Below are positions 1-8,185 of a DNA stretch of 13,181 nt, in pieces. Each line of letters begins with the position of its first letter. The stretch's first letter is position 1. The position numbers and the translations under genes are program-made. This stretch comes from Aureococcus anophagefferens (lineage: Eukaryota; Sar; Pelagophyceae; Pelagomonadales; Pelagomonadaceae): assembly GCF_000186865.1 (NCBI RefSeq), contig NW_008705584.1, positions 339,617 through 352,797 of the forward strand, written 5' to 3'. Below the pieces are notes generated by a model. The model made no database searches and was not told the DNA's origin. It saw only the letters and a program-made list of their open reading frames with translations.

Positions 1-215
1 CTTCTGAGTGTTTCTATCGTAGGCCACTCTACCAACTTCATCCTGGACATCCTCGTTCCGTCCGCCATTCCCGAGGCGCATTGGGTACAACGTGGGGTGG
101 CCATGCTCTCCCAGCTCGACGACTGAGGCCGATATCATACCGCCACATTCATGTTTCCGGGTGCGTGCCCTATTTGGTGGATGACACAGTGATCGACCTC
201 AAGCCTCAAAGCTAG
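1..215 (+). pseudogene. Possible decayed Copia-type (Ty1/copia) integrase fragment
   Basis: Two short frames read like the end of a Ty1/Copia integrase. Frame 1 (1-126) contains PEAHWVQRGVAM, which resembles the 'P..FW..A...A.Y..NR' stretch of the integrase core. After a frame change near 124, codons 138-212 read as YRHIHVSGCVPYLVDD and then IDLKPQS, resembling the 'Y.HLRVFGC.AY.....KLDPKS' segment that follows it. Order and spacing fit the family. The reading ends at a TAG (213-215), and no conserved follow-on could be traced. The window begins inside the fragment. This rests on motif resemblance by eye only and could be chance. Confidence 0.3.
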
Positions 216-522
216 CAACTGAGCTTACATCAGGAGGGCGGCGGTGGTGAACTACCTCTGGACATCACGCACCACTACCCCACTACCCTTGAGTCGCGAC
301 ATAGGATCAACTTGCATGGTGAATCACCCGTTTCGGCCAATCAGCTGCCCAAGGGCTCTCGGGCCATCACTTCGTCACATCGAAATTTATGATCGATCAT
401 CAAAGCCACTTGTTTTACAAGCCAGAGATCAAGACTGGTCGATTGAGCCAAGCGAACTCCCTTCCGGTGCTAGACTCCAAACAGCACCAGGGCGACCCCG
501 AGGCGGCGTAGGCCGCTCCATT

Positions 523-550
523 GGGGCCGTAGGGGCCGGGGGGGGGGGGG
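523..550 (+). other. G-rich tract, potential G-quadruplex
   Basis: GGGG at 523-526, GGGG at 532-535 and an unbroken run of 13 G at 538-550 are separated by 5 and 2 nt. This satisfies the simple four-run G-quadruplex pattern when the long run is divided. No gene is attached to it. The exact run length is the kind of feature that sequencing often miscounts. Confidence 0.45.
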
Positions 551-857
551 CTAAAAGGAACGCAAAACCCCGGGGAACTCGGATGGCTCCTGCGGCGCGG
601 CACGCAGTCAGGCCACGGCACGCGGCGCCTGGCCTCGTTGTCCGCGGAGTCGGGGTCGTAGCTCCCTGTCCGAGTCGACCCCTCCCAGTGGCAGGGAGTC
701 CCCGGTCTGGTGCCACCCCAGGCTGGATCGCCAGTCTTTGGAGGCTATTACCATCTCCAAGTGTCATCAGGTCCTGGACAGACCTTACCTCTGAACGCAG
801 GTGATCGCCCTCCAACGTTCAGCGTCGAATACTTCACATAGACCGTTTATAGGACCA

Positions 858-879
858 TAGGCTCAGTCTACTGAGCCTA
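858..879. repeat. Perfect 9-bp inverted repeat with 4-nt loop
   Basis: TAGGCTCAG (858-866) and CTGAGCCTA (871-879) are exact reverse complements around the loop TCTA. It could fold as a hairpin on either strand. No flanking gene end or T-run suggests a terminator role. Confidence 0.5.
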
Positions 880-1112
880 CTGCCCCCTGACTGGCCTTTC
901 CCCCCGAGGTGGCTCCCCCCCTTTTTTTCTTTCCTATCCCAAAGTACTGAGATCCTCCCTCCCTGGTGCTAACGCCAGTAGGTCAGTCCACGTAACTCTC
1001 GCAGCTGCCCCTGCGAGTGGATGATGATAGATGGTCAAACTCACTAACTCGTTACCGGAAACATATTGTACGGCCGTAAATGCAATTATATGCCGTATCC
1101 ATAGCTAGGCAC

Positions 1113-1132
1113 CGCCGCCAAATTCGGCGGCG
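1113..1132. repeat. Perfect 7-bp inverted repeat upstream of the sulfatase frame
   Basis: CGCCGCC (1113-1119) and GGCGGCG (1126-1132) flank AAATTC. It sits about 205 nt upstream of the preferred sulfatase ATG, so it lies in the leader or promoter region of that gene. Function unknown. Confidence 0.4.
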
Positions 1133-1338
1133 ATTTGGTGTTTCCACACTTCAAGAAAAAAAAGAGAAGAAAAAAATCGGCGCCGAAGTTATTCGGCCGA
1201 GTTTTGAACAGTGTCTCCTACGTTTGGATCTCTATTGCAGCATCGTGCATGGTTGAGTATAGAAATTCGCACTTACATCCCCGGAGTCGCGTGAGATCAT
1301 TAGCTTCGTTGTCGTGCGCAGGACAGTATTCAAGAGAA

Positions 1339-3373
1339 ATGTGCGGCGTAGTCGGTGTCAAAAGAGATCATTGGCTCTGTGCCGCTTCTCTTTGTATCAG
1401 CCTTTCCCTCGGCTATGTAGCAGCATTATTTGTCGGTCGAACAACAATCAAGTCTCTTGTGGTCGAGAGCCCACCCCCGACAGAGCGCTCGCCAATTTCT
1501 GATGTGTTCCGAGTTCCAGTAGACGGTAATTTTCATGAAATTCTCGATGAGCGACCACACATTGTCTTCGTACTAGCCGACGATCTTGGGTATAACGATG
1601 TTGGTTATGGGAGCCTTGACCTTCATGCCTGTACGCCAAATCTCGATGCCATGTGGCGTGATGGTGTGGAGTTGACGAGCCTATATGCAGCGCCTACTTG
1701 TACGCCATCGCGTGCCGCCCTACTCACAGCTCGGTATCCAACTACACTGGGGATGCAGCATTGGCAGCTCGAAGCGGCAGCACCGTACGGCCTCGATTCG
1801 AGCACTGCAACGCTAGGCGAGGTCTTCCAGCGTCAGGGATATGCGACGGTGTTTGTGGGCAAGTGGCATCTTGGGCATTTCTCTGAAGCAGTCCTGCCGA
1901 CGCGCCGTGGCTTTGAGAAATTTTATGGCTTTTACACGGGCGGAGAAAATTATTTCACGCGCGTTTCAGAGGGAGCGTGTGCACCTGTAGTAAACACATC
2001 TGTTCCACAAGTCTCCGAGGTTGGAGACATTGCCAAGGAGTGCTTTTGGGACGCAATCGACAACGAAGCACATGAAGATCTGCCTGCACCTGAAGAGTTA
2101 CATGGCAAGAGTCACTCAACCTATGCTTTCGCCATGCGTGCCTCTGACCTGGTTGCCCGCCATGGAAGTTTTTCAGGAGGTGGCCTCGCCCAACCTATCC
2201 TCCTTGTCCTTGCTCTGCCCAACCCCCACGTCCCGCTTCTCGCACCAGCAGCTGTATTCAGAACACATGACGCTATACTTCGCCAGATCACCAATAATCA
2301 ACGGCGCACGTTTGCTGCCCTAACTATCCTGTGGGACGAAGCTCTCGGGAATGTGTCAGCCGCCTGTAACACACATCTGCCTGCACGTCCAATACTCTGG
2401 GTGATACTTCGGATAATGTGCTTGCGGTGAATGGAGGTGGGAGCAACTGGCCTTTGCGGGGTGGTAAAAAATATCCTATATGAAGGTGGTGTCAAGTTCG
2501 TGGTCTTGTATACTCAGCATCAAATATACTCATCCCGAGGGCACGACGCGGAGCATCGTACGATGGTCTCATGCATCTCGTTGACCTGCTTCCAACGCTA
2601 TTACTTGGAGTGCTTGCTGCGAGTGATGATGCAGGTCACGGTCTCGTCGACATCGACGGTATTGATCATTGGACTTGCCTTCGTGATGGTCTTGGAAACG
2701 AGCCACGTGATGAAGTCCTTCTCAACATCGACTACCTGGACGCTGATCTTGAGTATCTTGGCTATCTCAGAGCTGCGATTATATCCTGCACAGGAACACA
2801 TTCAAGTGGAGACTCGTTGGTAATCAATTCGGACGCCTCCTCGCTGCCTGATTTGCCTTTGACTGGAACTACGACATGTTTTAAGGGCCTTTATAATGTC
2901 GAGGAGGTAGTTGCCATATATATCCCGAGCTCCTACTGAATGGAATATCAGGTATTCTGGTACGCAACGCCGCAAGATCCATACACGACTATACTGCTGA
3001 AACCCAATCAGTTCGCTGCTATTATCGGCGTCCGACCGTGCTCCCCCCCCCTCGAATTGAATATCGAATTGTGAAGGTATCCGCCCTTTACAATCTCACT
3101 GCCGACCCCACTGAACGTGACGACGTTTCGGATGAACATCCTGATGTTTTCCAGGCACTCCACAGGCGTGTGATAACAAAGTACTGGGCTGGGATGGCTC
3201 GTGCCAGAGTTGTGGCGATAGATGATGCTGCCTTCACTGCATGGCGGAAAAATGGCAATTACGTTGGTCCCTGGACCAAGTCGAGCAAGCTGAGCTTCTG
3301 TAGTACCATGACCAGGTCTAGGCAGCTATATGAGGCAGAAATTGGCCTCGGAAACTGTTCCCTTCCACCATAA
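1339..3373 (+). pseudogene. Arylsulfatase (ARSB/ARSI-J-like) with frameshifts in its middle
   Basis: Sulfatases hydrolyse sulfate esters with a formylglycine made from a conserved cysteine. The start at ATG 1339 places a hydrophobic segment (about residues 14-35, WLCAASLCISLSLGY onward) near the N-terminus, as a signal peptide or type II anchor; an in-frame ATG at 1249 is an alternative. Then follow IVFVLADDLGYND (metal-binding Asp pair, codons 1579-1584), the Cys-type signature CTPSRAALLT (Cys codon 1699-1701), GKWHLGH (1855-1875) and LPNPHVPL. From about 2370 the family pattern continues only by changing frame: TSDN and NWPLRGGK in one frame, NILYEGGVK in a second after an A6 run, YDGLMHLVDLLPTLL back in the first, FKWRLVGNQFGRLLAA (2801-2848) in a third. 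The third frame meets stops at 2849, 2882 and 2894, then reads clean from about 2912 to TAA 3371-3373 (ALYNLTADPTERDD, YVGPW near the end). Identity is secure. Whether the breaks are real or assembly errors is open. Confidence 0.82.
2466..2471 (+). other. A6 homopolymer at a sulfatase frame break
   Basis: Five A residues would carry the LRGGK motif directly into NILYEGGVK in one frame; six A residues break it. About 25 nt downstream (near 2494-2498) the frame returns by the equivalent of a one-base loss, so the two breaks compensate. This is either true decay or a homopolymer sequencing error. Confidence 0.6.
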
Positions 3374-3994
3374 GGCCGGGAGTTAAGGCGGCAGTTGGGG
3401 GCTGTAAATTGACTTGGTAAGTTTCGAGCGCGGGTAGTTTCGGAGCTGCCCCTCAACTGCCAGGGTGCTTGCCCAAGGAGCCGCGCGCCCGGGCGGGCAG
3501 CGCGGTCCTTTTACGCGCGCGGACAACGCGCCCGCGGAAGGGGCCCAGCCCACGAGGATACCAGCCGTTACCAAATGCAATTTTCCCTATATCTATTATA
3601 TTCCAGGTAATATTTCTCTTGACCTCCTCAGGCTCCCTCCCTTTGACCTGGGACTTATAGTCCCGCCTTCTTTAGCCCAGTGAGGGCGCCCCCGGGCGCC
3701 AAGCTAGATAGGTAGCCTAACTACATAAACCCCCAAGGGCCTGCCAAGGGCACGGGAAGGGATCCTGGGGTGGCCCTGTACCAGCGAGTGGCATCTTTCG
3801 CCGGCGGGATATGCTAAACGCCGCATCAACTTAGGCTTCAAATTCAAAATAAACATTCTCTCTATCTCTCTACTTACGCCCGTTCTAGGCCCCGGCTTGG
3901 ACAGCAGCGAATCCCGGCCCTGAGCGCTGGCGGTCAGGACAGAAACAAATCCGGGCATAGATCGAAGCTGCATGTAATTCTGCTATCTGTTACA
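3374..3994. other. Spacer between converging genes
   Basis: This lies between the 3' ends of the sulfatase (+) and the RCC1-IPT gene (-). The part at about 3460-3560 is strongly GC-rich; the rest is mixed. A small hairpin, GGGACT (3650-3655) with AGTCCC (3659-3664), and a direct duplication GGGCGCC at 3684-3690 and 3694-3700 are visible. Short open frames on both strands (for example 3704-3973, minus) match no family I recognise. No RNA gene was recognised. Confidence 0.5.
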
Positions 3995-6900
3995 TCAATC
4001 GTGCTGGTACGCAAAGGAACAGCCGTCGAGAGAAAAATCAACGCCATTGAAAGTCACCTCGACAACCACCCTTAATTGATCTTGCACAGTATCATCGACA
4101 CCCCCATCGAGTTCATTTCCTCGCTGCCCCTGTGGTGATGCATGATGCTCGTGATGTTCGCCGGCCTCTGTCGATAGCTTGGGTGTGGTGAACTTGACTA
4201 CACCACTACTACACACAGCGTCAACATGGGTGTATTCCGTTTCACCCGATTCGACTCCAGTGTATGCCAGCTGCACCTTCAGAGAATCTGAATTAAAAAA
4301 ATGCGCGCCGTAGACGCTAACTTCCATCCCTGGTTTCACAACAGGAGCATCTTCCCCAGTGTCCCCACTCACGTTGAGATAATGGACCCTTGGTGTTGCA
4401 TAGTAAGTGAAATTTGTTTTGCACATTTGACTGAAATTTTCGCCGTCTAACGCAAGGTACAGGCCCATTTCAGCGTGTCTAATGGCAGGAGCATCTTGCA
4501 CCAGGCTTGAATGGGAGACATTTGCATCAAGCTCTTGTCTATCTGACTCAATTGCCATGTTGCTATTTTCTGTGGTCGTGTCGAGCACGATACTATTCAT
4601 GCAAGAATGTTGAGATATTGAATTTGATTCTAAATCAAAACCTGGGGTGAGGAATGTTACCCCTAGTTCGTATTTGTCTCCTTCGTCATTGGAAAGCAGC
4701 TCTCGATTTATATGGGTAATGACTGGCCCAAGGTGAGCGAAATTGCCCTTCGGCTCTAATTTCACTATAGCAGACTCATAATTTGGCCAGGCGGACAATT
4801 CATTGGGTGCGAACCACGACGGAAGCCGGAAGAGTAAGCGCGATCCTCCTGCCGATGGGCCGGATGTAGGGCCTATGGTTTGTGTTTCTTCCGGATGAAG
4901 ACTCCCGTATAGTAAGAAAGGTAAGGTGCAATCAAGAAAGTCTGTACCATTCAGAGATAACTGCACTTTGCAGAACCACGCTTTTTTTTCGAGTAAATTT
5001 GGTCCTGGGTTTACGTCTTCATCCGTAACATCACCGTCGCTCTCGCTGGACAATTTAGGTCCGTTTTTTATTGCAACAAGTTCCATGAGAGAGGGTGGAA
5101 TGAACGTGATGGCATCCCGACTTAAGTAGTTTGCATCGCAGCGGCAAATTATCTCTTCTCTATCAAGTTCGACTCGTAGCCTCACTAGCATTTTGCTTGA
5201 ATCGAAAAAGGATTGGCCCTGTATTTTTACGACACGGGAAAGCAAGTTTTTGGCGCTATCTTCGGGAGACACTACCGACTGGCGACAATCAGGGACTAAG
5301 CCGGTCAAAGCTGCATCGTGGATGACGAAAACAACTTTATGCAAATTTATGAAATCATGGCCATTTAGAGCCACAGACACGCGTGTTTCAACAGGAAACT
5401 CGCCAGCATCAACTCGAGGACTCATGCAGGTGATGGTGCCATCGCCGTTCATTCGCGGCTGCGGTTCTATGTCTATATGATGCACACTGAGGCTGGCGTG
5501 GGGAGAAAACGAGGCAGGTGCCATCCACTCTCGTCCAGAGTTACCCCGTTCTTTGAATCGCACTTTGATTAAGCCAGATTCAAAAAGGTGCGTTCCCGAG
5601 ACTGCTAAATTAGTAGTGGAAACGCAGTTACAGCAGACTGGTTCGATTGTATCAAGCACAGGTTCCTGATAGAGAGTCACTCGCACTCGATTGCGAGTAA
5701 AATCCTTGCCGTTCATCGCCACCTCGACAAACGCATCGCAGGGAACAGAAAAGCGGGGAAGTTTGCACAAGACACCAGGCTTATCATCGCTACTAGCAAA
5801 TTCGGCTCCCGGTGGAATATATTTTCCTACAGAGGACCGTGGCAGATTCGAGTGCATGTCCGCACCAAAGCACCCATCGTTTCTCACAGGAATAAATTTC
5901 ACAACACAGTCGCTCGAATCCCAAAATCCCCCCCCGCGCAGAATCAATTTTGCGCCGCCCGATATGGGTAGCAGCGGTGGTTCCACGAGACTGACAGAAG
6001 ACGGTACAAAAGCAAACCCGCCGTCCTCTGTGAGTGCAATGCTCGAAATGACTCTACCACGCATTCCTTGTACTGCTCGTGGATATTCCACGGGCGCAAT
6101 CTCCATAGATTCGTTCTCCTCAGCTTGTACCGGGCCGTGACCCAGCCTAGCTGACTCTCCGGACCCCCAACAGAAGAGCATACCATCCTCATCGCGAAGT
6201 GCAGCAGATGAATTTGCGGCTGTCTCGATCAATTTCACGCGGCCTGGAAAAAGTGATACTGGTACAGGTTTGAGTAACATGTCAGAGTTGCATTTGTTCG
6301 ACCCGCGCTCGTCTTGGAAATCAAAATTTTGCACACTACATTTAAGCCCGAGGCCGAGCTGTCCAAAGCGGTTGAAACCCCACCTACGATTAGTGTTTGT
6401 AATCTTTAGAAGGATCAAGATTATATATATACGACGGGATTTACGCATACAACGCTCCAGCGGTATCAGTGGCGAGTACATGTGCCCAGCCACACGATAT
6501 GTTGCAGCAGGAGCTCGCGTCATTAGGCCAGCAAACACGCGTTGGGGTGCGTTGTGATGCCGTACATTTACCGATCCCTAATTCCCCACATCGTCCTTCA
6601 CCCCATGCCCATGGTACACCTGCAGCTGTCACGACGATGGTGAAATTCTGACCGCAGGCGACTAGCATTGCTGGATCTCGCGTGCTTAATTGGGATGCAA
6701 GGGAGACTACGAGCTTTGGCAACAGGTGTATGCCCAGGCCTTGAGTCTCTAGATCATCAACCTGCGGAGTAATTTTGTACAACATTCGACGATGCACGGA
6801 TTTAACCAACCGTTGATGTGTCGTTGTTGAGAGGTGCATGCCCTGTTTGGCCTTCAAATCCGCGGCCCCAAGTGTAAACATCGCCAACGGCTGTAACAAC

Positions 6901-7418
6901 GGCCGAATGACGTGACCCACAGCCAAGCGATACAACTTTACGCCCTTGAAGAGAGTTCACTGGCACCCAGTCATACAATGCTCTTTTGACACGATGGGTT
7001 GCGCCAAGCCCAAGTTGTCCACTATCGCCTAGGAATATTGCATCGTGTTTCTGACTTATGCAAGCTATAAATATGAGACTAGCAGAGGCGATTACATGAT
7101 CCGCGAGCCCACACCAGACCTTGTGAATCAAGTGCTAATGTGTGCGCTTTGCCAAAAGCGACCTCGCATATGTCACTGAGCTCGAATCTGCCCGGATCAA
7201 CTCCATTCAACGGTAGCAAGCGACCCTAGTGAAAGCAATGAATAGACGATATTACTGGAGGAGAATACCTCACTAAGGAGGCAAGCGCTGCGGTGATTGC
7301 CACGCAAATCACTGATTTTGTAGTTTTTGAAACTGCATAATTGCTTAATACTACCGTTTGTGAAGCGCCCCCAAGCAAAAAGTTCGCCGATCTGATTCGA
7401 ATGTTCTTGATGAAACAA
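3995..7418 (-). CDS. RCC1 beta-propeller / multi-IPT-TIG domain protein (5 exons, 5' end unresolved)
   Basis: Read on the minus strand as exons 7418-7269, 7225-7096, 7028-6811, 6761-6445 and 6383-3995, the phases all agree and give at least 1067 residues ending at TGA 3995-3997. The N-terminal third has RCC1 repeats recognisable by G-x-(L/V)-x-x-WG units: GELFAWG, GLVWARGS, GDVYTWGRGFEGQTGH, GVPWAWGEGRCGELGIG, GALYAWGFNRFGQLGLG and GMLFCWGSGESARLGHG, about six or seven blades. From about 6010 down to the stop the protein is a series of Ig-like IPT/TIG domains, marked by five 'NG-x-DF' strands (MNGKDF, LNGHDF, LNGTDF, LDGENF, FNGVDF) each followed by a 'G..FF.S' type strand pair. No transmembrane segment, kinase or HECT domain is visible. 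RCC1 propellers often act as GEFs or protein-binding platforms; here the role is unknown. No in-frame ATG was seen; the start probably lies at 7430-7560 beyond another small intron (candidate 7392-7447). Confidence 0.82.
6384..6444 (-). other. Intron, 61 nt, RCC1-IPT gene
   Basis: Donor GTAAAT and acceptor TAG on the minus strand, with CACTAATC as a likely branch site. Splicing joins GALYA to WGFNRFGQLGLG, completing an RCC1 blade and removing an in-frame TAA. Confidence 0.85.
6762..6810 (-). other. Probable intron, 49 nt, RCC1-IPT gene
   Basis: Donor GTTGGT, acceptor CAG. Removing it joins NNDTST to VDDLETQGL in frame and skips a TAA. The alternative is a one-base frameshift near 6820, since the intron sequence is open in the downstream frame. 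Length and borders match the neighbouring introns, so I prefer splicing. Confidence 0.6.
7029..7095 (-). other. Intron, 67 nt, RCC1-IPT gene
   Basis: Donor GTAATC, acceptor CTAG. Splicing joins GLVWARGS to C-DSGQLGLG, restoring the RCC1 consensus across the junction in the correct phase. Confidence 0.8.
7226..7268 (-). other. Intron, 43 nt, RCC1-IPT gene
   Basis: Donor GTATTC, acceptor CACTAG. Splicing joins RGNHRSACLLSE to GRLLPLNGVDPGRF in phase 0, giving a normal RCC1 'G..HSA.L...G' stretch. It is the shortest intron in the gene. Confidence 0.72.
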
Positions 7419-7575
7419 ACTTTAATGAACGCGCCTCTCCCATTCACCGATACGCTATTCGAGCTTCTAACGCTTCGCGACGCAAGTCGGACAGGATACA
7501 GGAAGCATTTACCTACATGTAGCCTGAGTATCCGTGAAGATTATTATTATTGGGGATTTAGCGTCGGAGAAGACT

Positions 7576-7583
7576 GTATATAG
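7576..7583 (-). promoter_or_regulatory. TATA-like motif, candidate promoter of the RCC1-IPT gene
   Basis: The minus strand reads CTATATAC here, about 160 nt upstream of the first recognised exon codon and upstream of the likely 5' exon. Position and sequence fit a TATA box, but the motif is short and similar AT-rich strings occur nearby. Confidence 0.2.
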
Positions 7584-7788
7584 AGAGATAGAGTGGTCCC
7601 TACCCTTATCTTAGTGATCTGCACCTTGATCATGCAGCGCACTTTACCCCACTGTGCGCCTATCGCTTATCCTGCTAGTATCTAGGAAGTTGGACGACGC
7701 CGGTCCGCGGTGGACGCGGCGAAGATCCAGATGCATTTTCTGTCGGTAGGTGGGAGTAGCGGAGTGAGCCTTCGGGCTGACTTCGTGT

Positions 7789-7868
7789 TGGGTGGAGCCC
7801 ATGTTGAAGGCAACACCCAGCTCCTAATCCAACTATATCATTCTATATCTTGTATCATTCCTCAATAT
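7789..7868 (+). repeat. 80-bp direct repeat, copy 1
   Basis: It begins TGGGTGGAGCCCATGTTGAA and ends CAATAT. It matches 8084-8163 with a single difference (C at 7863, T at 8158). The left flank differs from copy 2, and its hairpin stem is partly weakened there but keeps a G-U pair. The two copies bound a 215-bp segment. Confidence 0.9.
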
Positions 7869-7941
7869 GTGCAGGTGATATAGCCGCCAGGATATATCAG
7901 CCAGGATATTCAGGATACAGAGGAGAGAGACAGAAGATATA

Positions 7942-7961
7942 ACTCGTACTCGAGTACGAGT
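7942..7961. repeat. Perfect 20-bp palindrome
   Basis: ACTCGTACTCGAGTACGAGT is fully self-complementary, centred on CTCGAG. It lies between the two 80-bp repeats. It could be a symmetric protein-binding site or a replication or hairpin relic of the inserted segment. Confidence 0.6.
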
Positions 7962-7993
7962 ATCGTCTGTCGCTGACATCCTCTACTATTATT

Positions 7994-8057
7994 GTGCGCC
8001 TGAGCGCACCCCAGGAAAATCTTCTCCTATCCAGCCGGCCCCATTCTTTTCCTGGGG
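7994..8057. repeat. Nested inverted repeats between the 80-bp repeats
   Basis: GTGCGC (7994-7999) and GCGCAC (8004-8009) form a 6-bp hairpin with loop CTGA. Overlapping its end, CCCCAGGAAAA (8009-8019) pairs perfectly with TTTTCCTGGGG (8047-8057), an 11-bp stem with a 27-nt loop. Together with the palindrome this makes the inter-repeat segment unusually rich in dyad symmetry. Confidence 0.55.
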
Positions 8058-8079
8058 GTTCTAGACTAGGCTAGTCCCC

Positions 8080-8118
8080 GAGCTGGGTGGAGCCCATGTT
8101 GAAGGCAACACCCAGCTC
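8080..8118 (+). other. Foldable hairpin inside repeat copy 2
   Basis: GAGCTGGGT (8080-8088) pairs perfectly with ACCCAGCTC (8110-8118). Inside, after a 9-nt one-sided bulge, GTTG (8098-8101) pairs with CAAC (8106-8109) around the loop AAGG. Copy 1 can form most of the same fold, with one C-to-U change still pairing as G-U and one mismatch. It matches no RNA family that I recognise. Confidence 0.5.
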
Positions 8119-8163
8119 CTAATCCAACTATATCATTCTATATCTTGTATCATTCCTTAATAT
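8084..8163 (+). repeat. 80-bp direct repeat, copy 2
   Basis: It is 79/80 identical to 7789-7868. It ends 22 nt before the PH-domain gene ATG at 8186, so it probably overlaps that gene's promoter or 5' leader. With copy 1 it has the arrangement of a miniature terminal-direct-repeat element (total 375 bp) without coding capacity. Confidence 0.9.
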
Positions 8164-8185
8164 TCCGCAATTTAACCTGCGCGGC

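Larger units (their letters stand above)
216..1134. other. Gene-free stretch, partly GC-rich
   Basis: No convincing gene was found. A 186-residue frame at 244-804 starts on GTG and has low-complexity Gly/Pro/Arg content typical of GC-rich noncoding DNA. The stretch contains a 13-G run near 538, a short hairpin at 858-879, a pyrimidine-rich tract around 896-935 and an inverted repeat at 1113-1132. If the integrase fragment to the left is real, part of this may be further decayed element sequence. Confidence 0.5.
7448..8185. other. Divergent intergenic region with a repeat-bounded insert
   Basis: This separates the 5' end of the RCC1-IPT gene (-) from the PH-domain gene (+), so both promoters should lie here. 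It holds a TATA-like motif for the minus gene, the two 80-bp direct repeats, a 20-bp palindrome and two further inverted repeats. No open reading frame of note was found. The left part (about 7448-7788) shows nothing I recognise beyond the TATA-like motif. Confidence 0.6.

Noticed and set aside
244..804. 186-codon plus-strand frame in the GC-rich left region
   Set aside because: It starts on GTG, has low-complexity Gly/Pro/Arg content and overlaps open frames on the other strand; no domain is visible.
1135..1338. Sulfatase start at the TTG 1135
   Set aside because: A non-ATG start is unlikely in a eukaryote; the preceding Lys/Arg-rich residues lack family similarity and ATG 1339 places the hydrophobic segment at a normal N-terminal position.
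2366..2915. Introns as the explanation for the sulfatase frame changes
   Set aside because: Conserved motifs in successive frames are separated by fewer than 25 nt at three of the junctions, leaving no room for even a 40-nt intron.
3704..3973. 89-codon minus-strand frame downstream of the RCC1-IPT gene
   Set aside because: No family resemblance, no supporting signals, and located in a 3' spacer.
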